From Glandiceps talaboti (taxonomy: Eukaryota > Hemichordata > Enteropneusta > Spengelidae): a stretch of 64,000 bases of DNA. The DNA lies in assembly GCF_964340395.1 (NCBI RefSeq), contig NC_135552.1, positions 4,086,701 to 4,150,700 of the forward strand, read 5' to 3'. The notes below the pieces were generated by a model that ran no database searches, had not been told where the DNA came from, and saw only the letters and a list, made by a program, of their open reading frames with translations. Made by a program: the position numbers and the translations under genes. Each line of letters starts with the position of its first letter. The stretch's first letter is position 1. Of the stretch, positions 48,601 through 64,000 are shown in pieces.

Positions 48601-48869
48601 GATGCATTCTACCGTGACTGGAACACATCATGATTACGTATAGAGTGTTTTATTAAGAAATGTAAGAGAGACATCATTTGGAAATGGAGATGAGACAAAG
48701 AGTTGTAGAATTATAAATAATTGATCAACTATGTTTTTACTAGTAATTTCATTGTTAGATATATATGTATATTTTGTGTGTAAACAGTTTAGATACAATT
48801 AGTACCCAGTCCAACATAATCTAATTATGACAAATGATGTGTATACTCATTATAGAAGCTTACACATAC

Positions 48870-49045
48870 TTTCAATGTTTATGACAAGTGTGTTCATGAC
48901 AGCAAGTGTTGTTATGACAACAAGTGTGTTTATGACAAGTGTGTTTATGTAAACAAGTGTTGTTATGACAACAAGTGTGTATCTGACAAGTGTGTTTATA
49001 ACAACAAGTGTGTTTATGACAAAACTGTGTTCATGTAAACAAGTT
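48870..49045. repeat. Degenerate short repeat around ACAAGTGTGTTTATG
   Basis: About nine imperfect units of 16-20 bp. No exon-like content. Confidence 0.8.
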
Positions 49046-49851
49046 GTGTATATATGTTTTGGCAAAAGTTTGCCAATGTGTAATATTGTATAAAACTTTG
49101 TAAATTTGCTGTAAGTGGCTGTTGTAGGTACAAACTAAAATTGTTTCATAGTATAATCTCTGTTAAAAGTCAATTGTGTTATGATCTGTGACAAACACCT
49201 ATCATTTTGACCACATACTTTAAAAAGTTTTGCAATGCAGACTAAAATATTGTGTGTGATGGGTGCTCTTTTTGTAATCTCTCTGAAAAGTGCCCTCAAT
49301 GATGTAGCTTCCAGTTTACAGCATATTTCACATTTTGTCTTCATAAACTTCATAGAAGAACACCAACAGCAACAAATTGTTAAATTTTACTTAGCTAATA
49401 TTCATGGTAAACAGCGCCCTCAACACCAAATATGTCAGTATGTTTTGGTAATTTCTCTTGATGAGCTTTATGCCAGTACTTATTAGAAAACGTGTTTTTT
49501 TATGAAAGATGTATTTTTGGAAAATATTTAGTTAAAATGATACCATAATAAGATACAAGACTATATTAAGACAATTATGGGGAAATGCAGTGTGGGAAAA
49601 CAACAGAACTCATTCCAGTCGTAAAAATGTGATGTTAATATTCATTTGTGGTGACTTCATAAAATTGTATTTGATAAACATATATTATTGTGAGCTCAAC
49701 ATCATGATTGTAACTTTCTCCTTCAACGAGTTGTATCATTTTGTTATCAATAGTTATTAGTATAACTTCACCTTGTACATTTTATAATTGATTTCAACAA
49801 ACTAAGATGTTTGCTGATAGTTTTGCAACATAGTAATTTTCTTAGTAGATA

Positions 49852-49857
49852 AATAAA
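49852..49857 (+). terminator. Candidate poly(A) signal of the OGFR-like gene
   Basis: AATAAA 2.4 kb after the stop codon; another at 50343-50348. The real 3' end could be closer to the stop codon with a variant hexamer. Confidence 0.25.
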
Positions 49858-49996
49858 ACATATGTTGTTTATAATTTAGTTTATTTTTCACAACTGCTCA
49901 TTAAATTGTTCAACTCGGCACAAATTTATTTTTGGCTATTTGTCTCACATCATCAAAATGTTGTCTCAGATCGGAAACGATGTAAAAAGTGTTATA

Positions 49997-50015
49997 TGGA
50001 CTATAGGGGGCGCTA
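49997..50015 (+). promoter_or_regulatory. Candidate CTCF-like site
   Basis: TGGACTATAGGGGGCGCTA resembles the bilaterian CTCF core (CCACTAGGGGGCGCT-type). It lies in the intergenic region between the OGFR-like gene and GLO1. The motif match is by eye only. Confidence 0.35.
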
Positions 50016-50849
50016 GTCACAGGAATGACAGATGGTCATTTATGATGTGTTGTCACGTGCACTAGAGTGATCTGTGTAGAGGATCACACCCATACTATAA
50101 GTAGTGAGGTCTTGACTCAACCTTCAACATGACCCAAGGGTTCAATTCTTATGTGTGTTGAGTTTTAGTTTAAAGAAGTGCTGCAAGTTGTGTACACTAT
50201 AATTTTGGTATATTCTGTTATACCAAATAATTGTATTTTATACTATTAAAAGTGAGAAGCTATACATACAGTTTTCAATACCACAATATTCAGTTATTGT
50301 ATAATCAGATAAATATGTTGTCTAAATGAACAATTAGTTTTGAATAAAAACATGGATTTCTAACTATCACAACAGTTTATGTGTGTCTCACTATTTGTTA
50401 CCCAAGTTAGTACACTTCACTTCATTTCTATCAGGAGCTACATGTAGCTATATATACAGATTTGTATTTGTTGGGGAACCCCTCACACCCTGTTTAAATA
50501 ACTGTCTATCTTCAAGTCGAAAAGACAGAAAAAATATAGCATTGATTTGCAGCTGTAGGAGTCTTACCAAAGATAACTGCTTCCATATATTGCTAATCTG
50601 ACTGTTACAAGGTGCTAAAGTAGAAACCCAAAGAATATCACAGTCTGCTTAAATATGATAGACCGACTGCCATGTTATGGTGGAAAGGATCGAATAAGAC
50701 TGCACACACACACACACACACACAAAATGAACCACGACATGTAAAGTTTGCAAGGAATAAGTATATTATTTGTAAGTTTATTTCTATGTTCAATCTAGGC
50801 CACTGGCCTTTCTTTAGGTACATGACTTACAAGGCGTTTCTAATTTACA

Positions 50850-50862
50850 AGGTCAAAGGTGA
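50850..50862 (+). promoter_or_regulatory. DR1-like nuclear-receptor element with one mismatch
   Basis: AGGTCAAAGGTGA, between the OGFR-like gene and GLO1. Weak support on its own. Confidence 0.2.
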
Positions 50863-51392
50863 CAAAGAAAAAACAACAACAATAACATGAATTTTATGAT
50901 GTCATGAGTCCTCTTCTTTTTAAGCTATTAAAAATATATTTTACAACTCCCATGATTACATTTATATTTTGTGTTTGCATTAAAAGTATAAAGTTTTGAT
51001 ATGTAGTATTTGAAGTAGAATGTTGAGGAATATCGTCGGATGTAAAAACACAAACCATTATAAAATGATATTCATCATCTACTAAATTATGTGAATAAAA
51101 TTTACGAAGTCTAGGATTTCTTTCAATATTTAGTTGTCTACCTAGCTTATTACGTGAAACCCATATCTAATGCGTAAAATGTTGAGGTGAATTTTCTGTC
51201 TGGCAATATATGTATGCTTCATGCAATTTTCTGGTTGTAACAACAGTTTAAAGTTTGCAAGTAATGTAATATAGTGTTAGTAACTTTCACAAGTTTTCTT
51301 CTTTTTTTTGTCAGTTTTAGGTTGATTATCTTACATAGCCAGGTTTTAGTTGTCCTTCCCTAAATGGATGATTCATTCACTAGAACAATAGA

Positions 51393-51628
51393 GGATGATA
51401 AAAAGGGAGTGTGATTGGATAGGATGGTAAAAAGGGAGTGTGATTGGATAGGATGGTAAAAAGGGAGTGTGATTGGATAGGATGATAAAAAGGGAGTGTG
51501 ATTGGATAGGATGATAAAAAGGGAGTGTGATTGGATAGGATGATAAAAAGGGAGTGTGATTGGATAGGATGGTAAAAAGGGAGTGTGATTGGATAGGATG
51601 ATGAAAAGGGAGTGTGATTGGATAGGTA
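51393..51628. repeat. 29-bp minisatellite, 8 copies
   Basis: AAAAGGGAGTGTGATTGGAT repeats every 29 bp (GGG at 51405, 51434, 51463 and on). Nearly identical units. Confidence 0.96.
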
Positions 51629-51744
51629 AATAAATGATAGTCTGAAAGATCCTGTCAGTATGTAATATGCTCAACATCGAACGAGTGGTTACATAAGGGG
51701 ACGAACGACTGGACCTTAGCTTTCAGACTAATTGATAGTTAGCT

Positions 51745-52480
51745 ATGGATGGATTGGTGGGTGGGTGGATGGATGGATGGATGGATGGATGGATGGATGG
51801 ATGGATGGACGGACGGACAGATGAATGGATGGATGGATGGATGGATGCATGCATGCATGCATGGATGGTTGGATGGATGGATGGATGGATGGATGGATAG
51901 ATGGATGGATAGATGGATGGATGGATGGATGGATGGATGCATGGATGGATGGATGGATGGATGGATGGATGGATGGATGGATGCATGGATGGATGGATGG
52001 ATGCATGGATGGATGGATGGATGGATGGATGGATGGATGGATGGACGGACGGACGGACGGACAGATGAATGGACTATGGAAGTGGGTTATGCTTCCATGG
52101 ATGGACAGAGGGGTGGATGAAAAGGAGGATGGATGCATGCAAGGCTAGGGTGGACGGATGGACAGAGGGGTGGATGGATGCAGTTGGTTGATTGGTCGTT
52201 CGGTTGGTTGGTCGGTCGACTGATTTACTGGTTCGTTCGTTCATTCATTCATTCATTCATTCATTCACTCACTCACTCGCTCTCTCACTCACTCACTCAC
52301 TCACTCACTCACTCACTCACTCACTCACTCACTCACTCACTCACTCACTCACTCACTCACTCACTCACTCACTCACTCACTCACTTACTCATCCATCCAT
52401 TCATCCATCCATCCATCCATCCATTCATTCATTCTATCATTCATTCATTCATTCATTCATTTATTCATTCATTTGTTAGG
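51745..52480. repeat. Long (GGAT)n then (CATT/CACT)n tetranucleotide region
   Basis: GGAT-type repeats with GCAT and GGAC interruptions to about 52075. A short GGTT-rich stretch follows, then CATT, CACT and CATC repeats from about 52230. Open frames on both strands are artefacts of the four-base period. Confidence 0.97.
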
Positions 52481-52963
52481 AATGTGCTTGGGTTAATTGG
52501 ATGTTGGTGAAGGATTTACTTGATATTAAACATGGTTGCACGCTTAGTCTTGTAGATGAATGAATGATTGAACAATTTGCCTGGTGGCCAGCCAGGGTGT
52601 AAGTGTTGATAGATTGATTGTGTGATCTTTGTTATGTATGTAAGAGATACGTTAAATTTGAATACACCGTTTATTGTTTCGTCAGTTTAATCTACCATCA
52701 TGTGTTAATGATTGTGTAAGAAAAACAGATCCGATTGTGTTGGAATGGAAATGAATGAAAGTTACGTCAATCGTAATTACATAAAACCTCTTATAGTGAC
52801 ATGGACCCATAGTTCAATCTTTATGACCTCTATGATAATTACATGAAAATATGAAATAAACAGTTTCAAAGTCTGGTTAATATGGTAAGTGAGAACCCTT
52901 GTTGTTTATTTGGATTCCAAAGGATTTTAAATTATCGATTTTTGCTTCAAGTAGTTACAAATT

Positions 52964-53110
52964 AACCTTAGAGAATGAGCATACGTGCCTTCAATCACTT
53001 GTTTCATTACCCTGGTTGTCTATTCATATTTAGATTTCAGTATATCGATTGTATTATTCTGCCGCTTATTAAACTCTGCTAGGGCAAAATAAAAGAAAAT
53101 TTTTGTTTCC
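52964..53110 (+). repeat. Direct repeat flanking GLO1, left copy
   Basis: AACCTTAGAGAATGAGCATA, CGTGCCTTCA, CACTTGTTT, GTTGTCTATTCATATT, TATCGATTG and AAACTCTGCTAGGG recur at 62050-62180 in the same order and orientation, on the far side of GLO1. Confidence 0.8.
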
Positions 53111-53749
53111 GATAACAAGTCTTAAGAAAATAGGGTAGGTAGGTTGGAATTTTATTTTATTTTATTTTACTCTATTTTTTGAAGATTACTTCGACCACGG
53201 ATAAGAAACTCGTCGGTCACAATACTTCGTGAGAGTTTGGATGAGGTGTAAAAGAAGTAAAAGACAATTATACGAACACGTTATGCGGACTACTGTCATA
53301 GTCTAAAAAGACCTGGTTTCTCTTTGGAATACGATTTTTTTTAAAGTAACCACAGACAAAGGCATGAAGATGTACACCGAAATAGAAGTAAAGTGTTACC
53401 GTTTTACCTTTTTGTATACAAAAAAGTGTTTAAGGTCGGGGGGCTTAAACTAGGATCGGTCGGGTTAACGGAAACACATTATTTTTTTTACTTGGCCTAA
53501 ATTAAAGCAATCAACAATTCTGGGTGCATGGGAACTTTTCCCTAATTCAAAAGGTGGTGATTTGTTACGTCAATATAGCATTGTCATATCGATCGTTTGC
53601 ATACTAACTAGTGTCTTAGGCATAAAGGGATATTGAATCTTTGTCAGTGTTTCTGAAGTGTGTCTAGCGAGTGAGGTGTGTTAGTCGAACGTTACTGGCT
53701 GATATTCAAGGTTAACTTTTAAAACGTTTCCAAATCAGCAACCGAAACC

Positions 53750-61505
<7,756 letters not shown>

Positions 61506-61569
61506 CATGATGTACATGAACTTGGTTTTAAGTCTGAAAACAAACGTTGATTGGTTGGTTGGTTGGTAT

Positions 61570-61575
61570 AATAAA
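61570..61575 (+). terminator. GLO1: Candidate poly(A) signal of GLO1
   Basis: AATAAA 65 bases after the TAA stop. It would give a very short 3' UTR. Confidence 0.45.
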
Positions 61576-62049
61576 AAAAATATTTGGCACTTCAGATTGT
61601 AATCAGAGGTCAACTGTCAACTTTTCACATTGACCCCAAATACTATTGCTGTGGATTTGTTTTCGAGTCATTAAACACGATTGCCAACTTTAATGCTATG
61701 AATTGTATTCTTGGTGATCCGGACACAGATACCAATATTTTTGTTAATTTTATTTTGCTACTCGGTGGACACTTTATTTTTAGATGTAAACATTCCAACA
61801 GAATACCTCAAATTACTGGGTTCAATTCACATGTTAAACATACTTATATAATATAAAAACAAATAGCTAGGTCAAAAAACAAGCATTGAGACTCACTAAA
61901 AAATGGGGAGAATTTATTGTTTACTTTGGAATGTAGGTGTTTCTCTTTTGTGTTTTCTTTTGTCTGTTGTACTTTTTCCACCTTCTTTTTCTGTATTCAT
62001 TTGCATATTTCGTTGTAAATGAACATTTAAAAAAAAAATTAAAAAATTA

Positions 62050-62436
62050 AAACCTTAGAGAATGAGCATACGTGCCTTCACTTGTTTTGTTACCCTAGTT
62101 GTCTATTCATATTGAGATGCCGTTTATCGATTGCATTGTTCTACCTCCTACTAGACTCTGCTGGGGCCTAAATTAAATAATTATTTGGTTCCGGTCCCCC
62201 GACCTCGCCTAGCTTTTCACCGGTGACCCCAAACATTTTTTAATGTATTCGAGAAAAAATAATAAAATCGCAAAAATTGTGAAGTCTTAGTACTCTTACG
62301 AGAATTAGTGGGTACGGAAACCGCCATCAACTTAAAAAGACCTCTAAAACTGTTCTTCCAATCTGTCATTTGCACCTAGTTAGTTTATCACTTTCACTGT
62401 GTGAGTTTGATAACCGTGATACAATCGAATATCGAA
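62050..62436 (+). repeat. Right copies of two repeats flanking or inside GLO1
   Basis: 62050-62180 matches 52964-53110 and 62364-62436 matches 61201-61275. Both are direct. Confidence 0.75.
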
Positions 62437-64000
62437 TATTAGTCATGGAAAACCGGTTGGGACCATCATCGACAATGCAAAGTTCCATAGAAAAAGCCTA
62501 TCAAAGTCCATGAAATGTGACGTCGGTCGTGTATGAAGTGGTGGACGACGGTAATTAAGGTCCACATTGGCATGTGTAGCAAGGTTCATGGTCGACACCG
62601 CTGATGATGACGACGACATTTTCCAAAATACCACATCAGTCTATGCATGTTCTTAAATTTCCCTTCCTGTGTTCAAAGTACATTATACTATCAAAATTCT
62701 GTTATTACATCAGCACCTGTCAGTGGAGCTGGTTACCACATAAATTCCTTACAGTACAGCCTTTCCTATATTTGTTAAACTAAAACAGATGATAAATTGT
62801 AAAATATTTTTCATATTATCCCATAGTCTAGAGGCTATCCGTGGCTTCGATTCTTTTCTCACGTCTAGTTCAATTATAAGATTTCACCTCAAAAGAAGCC
62901 ACCCACACGTCTTTGTTAACTGGTCACAAAATTCTGCCCAATAATAACTCAGTGTATATTGAGGGCACTTACGTACAATGTCAAAATATGGCACATTTGT
63001 CATACCGGGACGCTATTTATACATTTACATTTATACACTGACATTTACATGATCAACTTTTGGTTCATGATTTTTCACTGAGCTAGATGGGGTGAAGAGA
63101 GATCTTGAGATTTGAAGTCACAACAGCATCTACCGATAGACTAATTACCTCAGTACACTCAATAAACCCACTACATGTACACGTACTTCAGAGAGTTTTC
63201 TTTGAAATAACACAAAATTATCAAGTGTGGACCAATTGTGTTCTTAGACCATTATTGGTGCTACATATGGTGTAAACAAGATTGTGGTAACATTGCATCA
63301 CACCATCACTTTTACTTTCCAAGATTCCATTCAGCACAAATTTAGATTCTGAGGATGAAAGTTATAAACACAAATGGACAGGTCAAACACCATGACTTTA
63401 AAAAGTGCTGTATATACTGATATATTCTTTATCGACATATAATCCCACAAAATCAATGTTAGTTTGATGCCATAATGCTCCGAGTATGATTCCATGGACT
63501 AATACAAATTGGAGTCGGAGATGAGATTACATCATCATAGTTTAGAATGGCAGTACAGAGAAAAAATTCGGCAGAACAAGGGGGGGGGGGGTTGATCTGT
63601 CCTGTTTGACGTCAACACAGGTAGAGATTTATACATGTTTATGTGATAATGTAACATACACAGACATTGCATCTCTTGAATGTTTAGGATTGTAATGCGA
63701 TATCACAGCCAGCATCAAATTGAACAATTCCCTAAATTTTGTATTTGTATTACTGATACAATGACTGTCTAGATCTGTTGAAAATATTTTTTGAGGATAG
63801 TGTGTGCAATTCTAGCAGCAATAGGTAGAACGATACAACTAGGTGGGGAGCTACTATCATGATGGAGCAGAGTGAGGGGGTGGGTCTGGGAGGGGATACC
63901 ATTTGAAACTTTTTGAAATTTTGGGATCAAAAGTATGCATTTTAGTGCTATATTGTTGTTAAAAAATACACACTTCTGATCACAATAGAAATATTGTAAA
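62437..64000. other. Intergenic sequence without recognised genes
   Basis: A 63-codon minus-strand ORF at 62634-62443 has no recognisable content. Otherwise AT-rich unique-looking sequence, with poly-G at 63580-63591. I see no exon, RNA gene or array. Confidence 0.5.

Noticed and set aside
51739-52510. Long [12 protein letters not shown] and THSL repeat ORFs
   Set aside because: Tetranucleotide repeats are open in several frames on both strands; no non-repeat coding sequence is attached.
62443-62634. Possible first exon of a minus-strand gene
   Set aside because: No homology, no clear donor, and the flanking DNA belongs to a repeated segment.

Overview
This is a eukaryotic, metazoan window. 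It is AT-rich and holds multi-exon genes with GT-AG introns of about 0.3-6.5 kb, many minisatellites and microsatellites, and remnants of LINE, Penelope-like and hAT/MITE-type elements. Four protein genes can be read by splicing exons by eye. The gene set (one FoxN1/4, one synaptojanin, an OGFR-like gene, GLO1) fits an invertebrate bilaterian. Several minisatellites in the synaptojanin gene repeat an exon-intron junction. As I recall, this 'mirage minisatellite' type was described at the amphioxus Adh locus, so a cephalochordate is my best guess, but it is an inference.

Layout. 1-2644 (minus): 5' part of a FoxN1/4 forkhead gene running off the left edge. 2645-3579: compact divergent intergenic promoter. 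3580-32583 (plus): complete synaptojanin gene, 22 coding exons, about 1,517 aa, with Sac1 phosphatase, inositol 5-phosphatase, RRM and proline-rich tail. All junction phases agree except for one extra base in exon 20. 32584-40722: synaptojanin 3' region and intergenic DNA, mostly repeats. 40723-47465 (plus): OGFR/OGFRL1-like gene, 7 exons, about 749 aa, with a putative myristoylated/palmitoylated N-terminus. 47466-53749: repeat-rich intergenic DNA. 53750-61505 (plus): glyoxalase I (GLO1), 6 exons, 179 aa, with a decayed Penelope-like element in intron 2 and a TIR element in intron 4. 61506-64000: no recognisable gene.

The four genes are not an evident pathway. Synaptojanin acts in phosphoinositide turnover at endocytic membranes, GLO1 in methylglyoxal detoxification, FoxN1/4 in transcription, and the OGFR-like protein is of uncertain role. 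The most unusual content is the set of tandem arrays built from splice junctions of synaptojanin (exon 4 acceptor, exon 12 donor, exon 17 donor, and a single extra copy at the exon 5 acceptor).
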